A stretch of 64,000 nucleotides of DNA from Muribaculum sp. (GTDB lineage Bacteria; Bacteroidota; Bacteroidia; Bacteroidales; Muribaculaceae), in contig JAMPAZ010000001.1 in NCBI GenBank assembly GCA_023666965.1, forward strand, positions 165,223 through 229,222, written 5' to 3'. A program made the translations under genes and the position numbers. This document shows, piece by piece, positions 26,154 to 33,912 of this stretch. The notes under the pieces were generated by a model, which was given only the letters and a program-made list of their open reading frames with translations, was not told where the DNA came from and ran no database searches. Numbering within the stretch: the first letter of the stretch is position 1; every line of letters starts with the position of its first letter.

Positions 26154-26744
26154 CTACAAAGTCAGCGCTATATTGTTTTCAGTAGCGATACGGCGCATAT
26201 TCATAATGGCATAGCGCATACGTCCCAAGGCGGTGTTGATACTAACCCCGGTAGCATCGGCTATCTCCTTAAAGCTCATGTCGCGGTAGAAACGCATCGT
26301 CAGCACCTCCTTCTGCGGCTCCGGAAGAGCGTCGACTATACGGCGCACGTCCGAGCTGATCTGCTCAGTCACGATGTCGTCCTCGACAGTTCCCTCCGAA
26401 AGTTCCCGGCGGTTAAGTATGTCGGTATCCTCATTGTCGGCCGACACACAGTTTTCCGACTTCTCCTGACGGCAATAGTCAATAATCAGATTGTGTGCTA
26501 TGCGTGTGAGCCATGCCCCGAATTTTCCCGATTCGGTATAGCGTCCTTGTTTCAAGGTCATTATGATTTTGACAAAGGTATCTTGGAAGATGTCGTTGGC
26601 AACATCCCGATCCTTAACAATATGCAATATGTAGGAATACACTTTTGCCTGATGGCGAAGCAACAATGCATCAAAAGCCTCATTATTCCCATTGATGTAT
26701 GCTTTCACCAACTGTTCGTCGGTGAGTTTAGCGAATTCTTGCAT
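26154..26744 (-). CDS. ECF-type RNA polymerase sigma factor
   Basis: Alternative sigma-70 subunit with regions 2 and 4 only. 196 residues. Region 2 (about 10-95): AFDALLLRHQAKVYSYILHIVKDRDVANDIFQDTFVKI and GKFGAWLTRIAHNLIIDYCRQ; an acidic linker about 100-130; region 4 (about 135-190): LPEPQKEVLTMRFYRDMSFKEIADATGVSINTALGRMRYA with a helix-turn-helix. No anti-sigma gene is adjacent, so its control is not apparent; it is not next to a SusC with an STN domain either, making a glycan-sensing role unlikely. Many Bacteroidales carry this stand-alone type. Confidence 0.9.
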   Translation of the reverse strand: MQEFAKLTDEQLVKAYINGNNEAFDALLLRHQAKVYSYILHIVKDRDVANDIFQDTFVKIIMTLKQGRYTESGKFGAWLTRIAHNLIIDYCRQEKSENCVSADNEDTDILNRRELSEGTVEDDIVTEQISSDVRRIVDALPEPQKEVLTMRFYRDMSFKEIADATGVSINTALGRMRYAIMNMRRIATENNIALTL

Positions 26745-27079
26745 TACTTTATTCCAATTATAGTTTAGAGTAATGGTCTATCTATAGGCAGTAAGGTTAA
26801 AATTAAACAAATAAAAATTCAAGTAAACAGATTGTCCGCGCCATGCAAGTAATCGAAAAAAACAGACTGACGGCGCATATTTTCTGCAAAGATATATACA
26901 TTAAATCAATATCGCAAGAATATCACCAAAATTTTAGCAACTTTTTATCTTTTCAACACAATAAATTCCCCGTCTCCAAGTTATACCCCGCATCCTACAC
27001 CACGACCACGCATCGGTTTGAAATGCACCGCCCCGTTATCCGGTACATAGGGCGCCTGCGGCATGTACCGAGGAGAATA
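26745..27079. other. Intergenic region upstream of the sigma factor, with one palindrome
   Basis: AT-rich leader and promoter region of the sigma gene, without a clear -7 match. Arms CGGTACAT (27041-27048) and ATGTACCG (27063-27070) form an extragenic palindrome just before the first full repeat element. No convincing gene. Confidence 0.45.
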
Positions 27080-27337
27080 TGTGTCAAGGTGTAAATAACG
27101 CATCTGAAAGATGCGTTAACTGTGTAGCCGGGCAAATCGGTCGTTAGACCGATTTGCCCGGCTTTATATTGGAGTAATCTGCAAAATCTGCAAAGATTTA
27201 TTGTTGATTAATAAGTCGTTAAATCTTTCCAGATTTTATTGCTGTCTCAAACATAAACCGGAGATAGGCGCGTTGCGCCAATCCCCGGCTAATCAGTTTT
27301 GTGCATCTTTCAGATGCGATAATTGCATTTTGACACA
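27080..27337. repeat. Full nested-palindrome element, copy A (258 bp)
   Basis: Ends are exact inverted TGTGTCAA (27080-27087) and TTGACACA (27330-27337). In order: TAACGCATCT-GAA-AGATGCGTTA (27096-27118); TGTGTA; a 17-bp stem 27126-27142/27147-27163 with GTTA loop; AAATCT-GCAA-AGATTT (27184-27199); an AT-rich centre; AAATCT-TTCC-AGATTT (27221-27236); a GGCGC-GTT-GCGCC hairpin inside CCGG arms (27258-27288); GCATCT-TTC-AGATGC (27303-27317). The order of parts is mirror-symmetric. There is no open reading frame. It lies 20 bp from the end of purT. Confidence 0.8.
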
Positions 27338-27357
27338 CCGGGATGCGACGCACCCCT

Positions 27358-28548
27358 CTATCGAGGTAAAACATTTACGCGCAATGCATTATACGCGCGT
27401 TCGGCCTTCTCACGAGCCTCGTCTACAGTATCGGCCGTGGCCAAAATCACACCCATACGACGATGGCCCTTAATCTCCGGCTTGCCGAATATGCGCATCT
27501 GCACCCCCGGCTCCTTCAGAGCCTCATCAAGATTGTCAAACTCTATCTTGTCAGTGTCGCCCTCTACCACCACCGCACGCGATGCCGACGGCCCGTAGAA
27601 GCGAATTGACGGCACAGGCAATCCAAGCAATGCCCGGGCATGAAGCCCAAACTCGCTGAGATCCTGCGAAATCATTGTCACCATGCCGGTGTCGTGCGGA
27701 CGCGGCGATACCTCGCTGAAAATCACCTCGTCGCCCTTGACAAACAGCTCAACTCCGAATATGCCGTAGCCTCCCAGTGCGTCGGTCACCTTCTTGGCTA
27801 TCTCCTGCGCATTTTCAAGCGCTTTGGCCGCCATCGGTTGGGGCTGCCAAGAGTAGCGATAGTCGCCGTCTATCTGCACATGTCCTATCGGCTGGCAATA
27901 CGTCGTACCCGAGCAGCTGCGCACGGTCAAAAGAGTAATCTCATAGTCAAAATCAACAAAACCCTCGACTATGACACGCCCGGCACCCGCCCGGCCACCC
28001 TCCTGCGAGATGTGCCACGAACGGTCGATGTCGGCTTCTGTACGGGCAACACTCTGACCGTGACCCGACGAACTCATAATCGGCTTGATGACGCACGGCA
28101 GTCCAATTTCTGCCACAGCGGCCTTAAACTCATCATAGTCCGAAGCAAAGCGGTAGCGCGAAGTGCGTATGCCAAGCTCCTCCGCAGCCAAACGACGGAT
28201 GCCCTCGCGGTTCATCGTCAACCATGCGGCTCGCGCAGTCGGAGTGACGTTATATCCCTCTGCTTCAAGCTCAAGGAGCGTAGGAGTCGCGATTGCCTCC
28301 ACTTCAGGGATGATATGGTCGGGCTTTTCAAGTTCGACTATCTCGCGGAGTTTTGCTCCGTCAAGCATATTAAACACGTGGCATCGATGAGCCACCTGCA
28401 TCGCAGGCGCATTCGCATAACGGTCGCAGGCCACAACCTCGACTCCGTAGCGCTGCAGTTCGATTGCCACTTCCTTTCCCAACTCACCGCTCCCCAAAAG
28501 CAGAGCCTTCCGGCCCACAGGGGTCATCACTGATCCAATTTTTGCCAT
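27358..28548 (-). CDS. purT: Formate-dependent phosphoribosylglycinamide formyltransferase
   Basis: Purine biosynthesis step 3: formylates GAR using formate and ATP, independently of formyl-folate. 396 residues, the normal length. ATP-grasp enzyme: N-terminal [31 protein letters not shown] dinucleotide-like fold (about 12-45), [29 protein letters not shown] in the ATP-binding part, and [27 protein letters not shown] metal/ATP site. Start ATG 28548 lies about 25 nt below a good promoter. The gene is bracketed on both sides by copies of the nested-palindrome element. Confidence 0.96.
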   Translation of the reverse strand: MAKIGSVMTPVGRKALLLGSGELGKEVAIELQRYGVEVVACDRYANAPAMQVAHRCHVFNMLDGAKLREIVELEKPDHIIPEVEAIATPTLLELEAEGYNVTPTARAAWLTMNREGIRRLAAEELGIRTSRYRFASDYDEFKAAVAEIGLPCVIKPIMSSSGHGQSVARTEADIDRSWHISQEGGRAGAGRVIVEGFVDFDYEITLLTVRSCSGTTYCQPIGHVQIDGDYRYSWQPQPMAAKALENAQEIAKKVTDALGGYGIFGVELFVKGDEVIFSEVSPRPHDTGMVTMISQDLSEFGLHARALLGLPVPSIRFYGPSASRAVVVEGDTDKIEFDNLDEALKEPGVQMRIFGKPEIKGHRRMGVILATADTVDEAREKAERAYNALRVNVLPR

Positions 28549-28576
28549 ACGTCGAAATTCGTTTATTATTCTTCCA

Positions 28577-28584
28577 CAAAGTTA
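28577..28584 (-). promoter_or_regulatory. purT promoter (-7 element)
   Basis: Minus-strand TAACTTTG matches TAnnTTTG and would start transcription near 28570, about 20 nt before the start codon. Confidence 0.55.
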
Positions 28585-28652
28585 CGACATTTCCCCCTCG
28601 CATCCAAACAATTCGCCGTTCCCGCCGCGCATCAACGCCCCCGCCCCCAGTA

Positions 28653-28686
28653 AATGCACCGGAGATGCATCACCCCGTAACCCGGG
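28653..28686. repeat. Short extragenic repeat joined to element copy B
   Basis: AATGCACCGGAGATGCATCA followed by CCCCGTAACCCGGG closely matches 24933-24965. A TGCAnC-GGA-GATGCA hairpin is formed. It abuts the second full element, so the two repeat types seem to travel or accumulate together. Confidence 0.55.
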
Positions 28687-28690
28687 TAAA

Positions 28691-28976
28691 TGTGTCAATA
28701 TGCAATTATCGCATCTGAAAGATGCTTAATTTGTGTAGCCGGGTATTCCCTACGGGCGCGTCCGTGACGCGATTAGTAGCGTAGCGAAAATGCCCGGTTA
28801 GAAATGCAAACAAACAATCAAATCTGCAAAGATTTAACCTCCTGACAGACTACAAAAAATCTTTACAGATTTTACATATTACTCCGATATTAAACCGGGC
28901 AAATCGGTCTACCGACCGCTTTACCCGGCTACACAATTTTCAAGCTTCCTTCAGAAGCTACTCGTGTTTTGACACG
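28691..28976. repeat. Full nested-palindrome element, copy B (286 bp)
   Basis: Same part order as copy A: TGTGTCAA end (28691-28698); GCATCT-GAA-AGATGC (28711-28725); TTGTGTAGCCGGG...CCCGG enclosing CGCGTC-CGT-GACGCG (28757-28771); AAATCT-GCAA-AGATTT (28820-28835); AAATCT-TTAC-AGATTT (28857-28872); CCGGG..GGTC-TACC-GACC..CCCGG (28895-28928); ACACAA; GCTTCC-TTC-AGAAGC (28944-28958); TTGACACG end (28969-28976). Inner hairpin sequences differ from copy A while pairing is kept. No coding capacity. Confidence 0.8.
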
Positions 28977-28982
28977 CCCAAT

Positions 28983-29062
28983 GCCGGGGCAAAACATGCT
29001 CTCGGAATGTTTTGTAAACCGGATGTTCACAAGCATTGTAGGGACATGCCTTTGGCATGTGT
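28983..29062. repeat. Two further extragenic palindromes
   Basis: CAAAACAT...ATGTTTTG encloses a 9-nt loop (about 28988-29012), and ACATGCC-TTT-GGCATGT lies near 29044-29060. They continue the hairpin-rich stretch that follows element copy B, in a 722-bp gap without any gene. Confidence 0.5.
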
Positions 29063-29133
29063 CGCAGGGAAATTATATATACAGGTCATACCTCGTAACC
29101 CGGCAGATTGAGCCGCGGGCGACATGTTCAGGG

Positions 29134-29171
29134 ATAAAAAAGGTCGGGTCTGCCTCACGGCAGTCCCGACC
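29134..29171 (-). terminator. Intrinsic terminator of the SusC-to-secreted-protein operon
   Basis: Arms 29142-29154 and 29159-29171 (GGTCGGG.CTGCC / GGCAG.CCCGACC, loop TCAC) are followed on the minus strand by a U-run (A-run at 29136-29141). It lies 100 bp after the stop of the last gene. Confidence 0.75.
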
Positions 29172-29270
29172 CAGGGGAATACAAAAAATTAAGCTGTTAT
29201 TGTTTTTGATTCCTAATATCGTATGTTTTGCAGGAACGCACGGCCCGTGCGTCCACCGACAAATCAATTC

Positions 29271-31202
29271 TTATTTAACAACCTTAACGGCCTTAACCGA
29301 ACCGTCAGCCTTCACGTCCTTGCGGATGAACAGACCGTTCATCGGCTCAACAGAAAGCTTGCGGCCCTGCAGGTCATAGTATTCGCTGGCAACAGTCTCA
29401 GCACCATTGTCAACAACACCCTCGATTCCGCTCAAAGAAGGATTAATCTTGAAGATATTGTATTGTCCCTTATACGATACTTTAACTTCGCATCCGCCGG
29501 GGGTAGCACCGTCAGTAAGAGCGAAAATAAGAGCAAAGTAATTTGGCGTCGCATCAGCATAACTTGACGGCTTTGCAATTGTAGTTTGGTTTATTTCATA
29601 ATACAACCACTCAGGCAAGTCTTCACCATCTACAGTCTCAACAAGAATGTCATCCAAAGAACCAGGACAGTTTACACGATAAACAGCATCATCATTAGCA
29701 GTCATAATGTTTACTGTATATTCCTTAGCGAGATCGATTCCCTCTAATGTTGTAGCACCATTAAAAGCCGCGGCACTAGCTTGAAGATATGGATATTCGA
29801 GATCGAAACCTACCTGGAAAGAAACCGGGTCGCACGCGGTAGACGTTTCATCGTCATTAGTAAAACCATTATAATATGTGCTTCTTACAGCATAGGTTCC
29901 CTGAACGCCATCTTTAATACCCTTAACTAAACCACCGAGATTAAATTCACTATATACGGAGGGTCTGTAAGCATGAGCCCATTTACCAGGCCATTCTCCG
30001 TTGCCATAACAAGACATACCAGCTATACTCATTGCAAATTCACGGAATTTCGAATCTTCAACACCGGAAACGACCATTCTAAAGTCTTTATCTACAATCA
30101 TATAGTCAAGTACAAAACCTGCATCGTCATTTGAGCGGAAAGGAATAGTAATTTCTGTCGTTGTAAGTGAAGTCGAAGAGGCAAACTCATATTCTAATGA
30201 GTTAAATGGCTCTCCTACGGATTCCCCATTTTCAAGATAATAAAAATCGACCTTAACCTTGGCTCCATTAAGATTTTTATTTACTACAAATACATGTGCG
30301 GATGAAATTGCCATAGGAGCTACAACCTTAAAGTCTTGGAAGAAACCTTCAATGTTAGTTATGTCTGTAACCCCGGAAAGCTCAAACAAATCCTCAAAAG
30401 AGCTAATACACTCGTCTGTATTCGACAATCCATTAGAACGCTCCGTTCCCGTCATAAATACGCCAGACTTGTAAGTACCCTCAAAACGTGGATCTGTAAC
30501 GCTATACGGAAGCGCAACATAGTGGAAATCCGAAAGCGTTGGGTTTCTTTGTTTCAGAGTTTCAATCTCTTCTTCAGTAACGAGTATTCCGCCACATTGC
30601 CACAATTCTTGTGACTCCTCATCGTTCCAAACATTCGGTTTCTGATATTCAACACCATTTAAAATCAATGTAGGACCATAGTAACCATAATTTGCATACT
30701 CATTAGGCTCAGAGTTAAAAGTCAAATTAAACGACTCTTCAGGGACTAAGCTACCGTTAACATAATCACAAGAATAATTGGTCCACGAAAAATTATAGTC
30801 TCCATCAACTACATTCTTATAATTACCGTCTTCTAGATACGAAGACTTATTATTGTATGTTAAGGAAGCATAAGGCGCAGTTACGATACCCATGTCAAAA
30901 TAGGATCTGTTACCATCAGGTCTCTTGATATAAACAGTACCTGAATAAGTTCCGGCAGGATTTGTATAATACATATTAACAGAAGAAGCCGCTGGCAAGG
31001 CCATAGGAGCACCAGCAGAAGGCAGTGCATCATTTAGCTTAGTAGAAACTCGGATAGGTTTTACAGCGACAGGAGTAGAGTTCGTCACTTTAGACACCTC
31101 AGGAGTTTTAACAACATTCTCGCTTAACGTAACTTCCGGAGCTACGGCCATTGCGGTCAAACCGGTAGCGAGAGTTAGAGATAGAGTAAAAATTTTCTTC
31201 AT
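29271..31202 (-). CDS. Secreted protein of unknown function with a Bacteroidales C-terminal tail
   Basis: Not recognised beyond its export features. 643 residues. Signal peptide about 1-20 (MKKIFTLSLTLATGLTAMA). The body is rich in Asn, Tyr, Ser and Thr with alternating strands, suggesting stacked beta domains. The end, YYDLQGRKL...NGLFIRKDVKADGSVKAVKVVK, resembles the LQGR..GIYIxR..GKxxKxxxK tail found on many secreted Bacteroidales proteins. No catalytic motif was found. Last gene of the operon with susC, susD and the metallohydrolase, so it may be a binding or processing accessory for the same nutrient. Base composition looks more AT-rich than in the flanking housekeeping genes. Confidence 0.75.
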   Translation of the reverse strand: MKKIFTLSLTLATGLTAMAVAPEVTLSENVVKTPEVSKVTNSTPVAVKPIRVSTKLNDALPSAGAPMALPAASSVNMYYTNPAGTYSGTVYIKRPDGNRSYFDMGIVTAPYASLTYNNKSSYLEDGNYKNVVDGDYNFSWTNYSCDYVNGSLVPEESFNLTFNSEPNEYANYGYYGPTLILNGVEYQKPNVWNDEESQELWQCGGILVTEEEIETLKQRNPTLSDFHYVALPYSVTDPRFEGTYKSGVFMTGTERSNGLSNTDECISSFEDLFELSGVTDITNIEGFFQDFKVVAPMAISSAHVFVVNKNLNGAKVKVDFYYLENGESVGEPFNSLEYEFASSTSLTTTEITIPFRSNDDAGFVLDYMIVDKDFRMVVSGVEDSKFREFAMSIAGMSCYGNGEWPGKWAHAYRPSVYSEFNLGGLVKGIKDGVQGTYAVRSTYYNGFTNDDETSTACDPVSFQVGFDLEYPYLQASAAAFNGATTLEGIDLAKEYTVNIMTANDDAVYRVNCPGSLDDILVETVDGEDLPEWLYYEINQTTIAKPSSYADATPNYFALIFALTDGATPGGCEVKVSYKGQYNIFKINPSLSGIEGVVDNGAETVASEYYDLQGRKLSVEPMNGLFIRKDVKADGSVKAVKVVK

Positions 31203-31283
31203 AAAATATATAAATTAAAGAAATAATTATTTATAGGTTTAGAGTGGTGGTATCCGGCACAATTTGCCAGATACCACATTTTA

Positions 31284-32657
31284 TCAATTCAAAGATATGT
31301 ACAAATAATTTTCAGGATTGGACTTATCTTCTAAAATTAATTTACTGGGAGCGAACCGATTGCTTGTGACAATTTTAAAATCACACGAATTAAAGTAGTC
31401 CAAAAATTCTCCCACGACAGGAACTCTACCAATAACAAGCCCGGCATTAGTATCCACATCAGTCTTAGAATATGAAATCTTAACCGACTCGCCATCATCT
31501 ATTACAGTTTCATCACCAAAGAAGTAATATTCAGCTTTAGAACCATTTCTCTTATAGTTCAAAACGTACTTCTTATTCGTCGAAGAATATTCCATATCAA
31601 AACCTTTGAAAGTCACCTTCATCACAGATTTCGATTGAGAATTTATTGCATCCATGTATTCTGCAAACTTGCCTCCACACCGAGTATGATCAATATGCCA
31701 GGAATATTCTTTCATACTAAATATGTTTCCCAGCCCAATGCAATCAAGGACAATGTTCTGTCCTCCATCAGTACAGAGGAATTTACCATTGTCTTGGAGT
31801 GTGAAATTTTCGACAATTATCGAATCAGATGCATTAGCGCACTCTATTGCCAGCGGTAGGCGGAAACGAATTGAATTAGGCCCAATTAGCGCATTCATAG
31901 TCACCGTTTGCACTACCGGGTCACCATCCTTAGGATAAATGCTAAACAACCCCTTCGGCCCTCCTGAAATTACAAATTGCTCACCTGTAGCAGAATTTGT
32001 CAGCAAATAGTCAGGAAATATGTTAGAAAATGTCGCCTGAGAAGCTATGTAATATTCCGATAAAATCTCTGCGTTGTCAACATTTGCATCAAGACGATGT
32101 AAATATATATCATACAGACGCTTCTTACCTGTTAAGTGAACTGTTTGCCCATCCTCAGAAACTCCAATGACAACAAATTCATAATCACCTGCGTGACCCT
32201 CTCCAGTTTCATCAATGTCTTTGTTATTATTATCCGGATTGGTCGGAGCCTCGTCTCCCTCAATATTTTCAGGAGTCGAAAACAAGTGGAACACTGAATT
32301 ATATGTATTAAAAGACAACACTGGACCATTATCTGCTACCATCTGCCACAGTGATACTTCCGACTTATATGCTCCATTCATCCATACATTCTGTCCGCTA
32401 ACTTTTACACTCCCATCCGAGTTAAAATCCATAACGAACACATAACCACGTTCTTCTTCGTTTGCGAAGTATTCCATTAACCACTTCCCTCCATTAGAAG
32501 TCAGTACGTCGGAATAAAGCTTCTTGTATTCGTCGAGACGCTGAGCTGCAGAGCCGTCAAATATGTCATCCTCCTCATTCTTACAAGAAGAGAGACCAAT
32601 TGACAAGCCAATCAGCAATGCTGAAAGCGCAAATTTATATAGTTTCATATATTTCAT
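31284..32657 (-). CDS. DUF4302-type lipoprotein
   Basis: Predicted surface or periplasmic lipoprotein, function unknown. Start chosen at ATG 32657 (MKYMKLYKFALSALLIG) because the longer start at 32681 lies inside the preceding gene; ATG 32648 is an alternative. The lipobox is GLSSC. The N-terminal part RLDEYKKLYSDVLTSNGGKWLMEYF and RGYVFVMDFNSDGSVKVSG are characteristic of the family, as is FVVIGVSEDGQTVHLTGKK. A low-complexity acidic stretch (TNPDNNNKDIDETGEGHAGD) interrupts it. Neighbour of a SusCD pair and a metallohydrolase lipoprotein, an association I recall as recurrent in Bacteroidetes. Confidence 0.75.
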   Translation of the reverse strand: MKYMKLYKFALSALLIGLSIGLSSCKNEEDDIFDGSAAQRLDEYKKLYSDVLTSNGGKWLMEYFANEEERGYVFVMDFNSDGSVKVSGQNVWMNGAYKSEVSLWQMVADNGPVLSFNTYNSVFHLFSTPENIEGDEAPTNPDNNNKDIDETGEGHAGDYEFVVIGVSEDGQTVHLTGKKRLYDIYLHRLDANVDNAEILSEYYIASQATFSNIFPDYLLTNSATGEQFVISGGPKGLFSIYPKDGDPVVQTVTMNALIGPNSIRFRLPLAIECANASDSIIVENFTLQDNGKFLCTDGGQNIVLDCIGLGNIFSMKEYSWHIDHTRCGGKFAEYMDAINSQSKSVMKVTFKGFDMEYSSTNKKYVLNYKRNGSKAEYYFFGDETVIDDGESVKISYSKTDVDTNAGLVIGRVPVVGEFLDYFNSCDFKIVTSNRFAPSKLILEDKSNPENYLYISLN

Positions 32658-32677
32658 TATTGCAAAATTAGTAAAAA

Positions 32678-33892
32678 TCACTGAACTGCATCAATTTGCT
32701 TACGCAATTCTACAATCGTATTGCTATATTCAAGCGTGTTTTGGCGAGCTTGCACTATATCACGAAGTTTGTCGAGATCAATACCCCATGAATCTGCGAG
32801 CCAATTGCGGGCAATATTAACCTTCTGAAGAATTATATCTTTACCATCCTTCTTATCCGTATCTTCAACGGAGAACAAAGAATATCCTTCATTCTTACAT
32901 TCCTCCATCCAAGACTCAATTTCCTCTACAGACGTAAGGAATCTTCCGGTTATAGAATCCTTCACACCAATCTTCCTATTGAGAACTAACTCACCTTCAG
33001 CATTCAACTCCAATGCATACGCTTCTTGGAAAAGAAGAGTATATGAGCGGGTATCCGACTCACGAGCCTCATCGCTACTATAGTAATACATGCAATTTGC
33101 TGTCGATTGATTAAGCTCGTCATCGCCGGAATACCAACCCTGCGACGCACACCAAAGAATTAAATCATACTGCTCAGGAGTACGGGTAATATAGTTGGCA
33201 ATTGTTTCGGCAAAATCCTCACGGAATTGCGAAGACGCATACGGAGTCACAAATCCGAGAGAAGCGACAAGTCCACCATTTCGGTCCTGCCAGTTGTCAT
33301 CATCATAGTTACCAACATTCAGTTGGTTAAACTCCGTGGGATAACTCTTCTTCTGATGCAGAATGTGGGCAAACTCATGGTGCATAGTCCTAAAATAGTA
33401 CTCATTAAGCTGATAGAAGTTATTAACCTCCATCGAATTTACCTTAAAGAGCGACACCTTGATTCCACCCTCGGCAAGACCAAGGATTTCAGTACCAGTC
33501 GATGCATTGTAGGCGGGAGATCCAATGATATGAATCTTTCGAGGTGCATTCGCTTTAAGAAATTCCTTACCGGTAAGCTCATCGTAAGCATCAAACCACA
33601 GATACTTGGTCAAAAGAGCTATATCTTGAGAATTAGAGTATGTGGCAGGAACAAGATTATAGTTCATGTCGGTCTCAACATCCTCCATTTTATAACAAAA
33701 TTCAAGATTATAGGGGTCAAGAAAATTTTGCTTGAGCCATTTGTCGAACTTATATGAATAAGATGTCGGATCAAGATCCTCGACATCAGTCGGGAATATG
33801 CTCTCGGTAAAGTCATCATCAGAGCATGACGGCAACAACGTCACGGCCACAAATGCCATAACCGACGCACACAAATATTTAGTACGTTTCAT
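32678..33892 (-). CDS. Substrate import-associated zinc metallohydrolase lipoprotein (HExxH)
   Basis: Putative zinc peptidase or hydrolase anchored by lipid beside the SusCD pump. Start ATG 33892 gives 404 residues beginning MKRTKYLCASVMAFVAVTLL with lipobox LPSC; the longer frame begins with TTG inside susD and is rejected. HEFAH at about residues 172-176, preceded by YYFRTMHHEFAHILHQKK, is the zinc-binding HExxH motif. Further on come EDFAETIANYITRTPEQYD, a likely third zinc ligand region, and a C-terminal helical segment (LRDIVQARQNTLEYSNTIVELRKQ). This fits the family named for co-occurrence with SusC/SusD. The substrate is probably proteinaceous, by inference. Confidence 0.8.
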   Translation of the reverse strand: MKRTKYLCASVMAFVAVTLLPSCSDDDFTESIFPTDVEDLDPTSYSYKFDKWLKQNFLDPYNLEFCYKMEDVETDMNYNLVPATYSNSQDIALLTKYLWFDAYDELTGKEFLKANAPRKIHIIGSPAYNASTGTEILGLAEGGIKVSLFKVNSMEVNNFYQLNEYYFRTMHHEFAHILHQKKSYPTEFNQLNVGNYDDDNWQDRNGGLVASLGFVTPYASSQFREDFAETIANYITRTPEQYDLILWCASQGWYSGDDELNQSTANCMYYYSSDEARESDTRSYTLLFQEAYALELNAEGELVLNRKIGVKDSITGRFLTSVEEIESWMEECKNEGYSLFSVEDTDKKDGKDIILQKVNIARNWLADSWGIDLDKLRDIVQARQNTLEYSNTIVELRKQIDAVQ

Positions 33893-33912
33893 AACTAATA
33901 AACTTCCAAAAA

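Noticed and set aside
27080-28976. Composite transposon carrying purT
   Set aside because: Two repeats flank purT, but neither encodes a transposase and purT is an ordinary housekeeping gene with its own promoter; flanking may be chance accumulation.
26745-29270. CRISPR array
   Set aside because: The repeats are irregularly spaced, differ in sequence and form nested palindromes; no spacers or cas genes.
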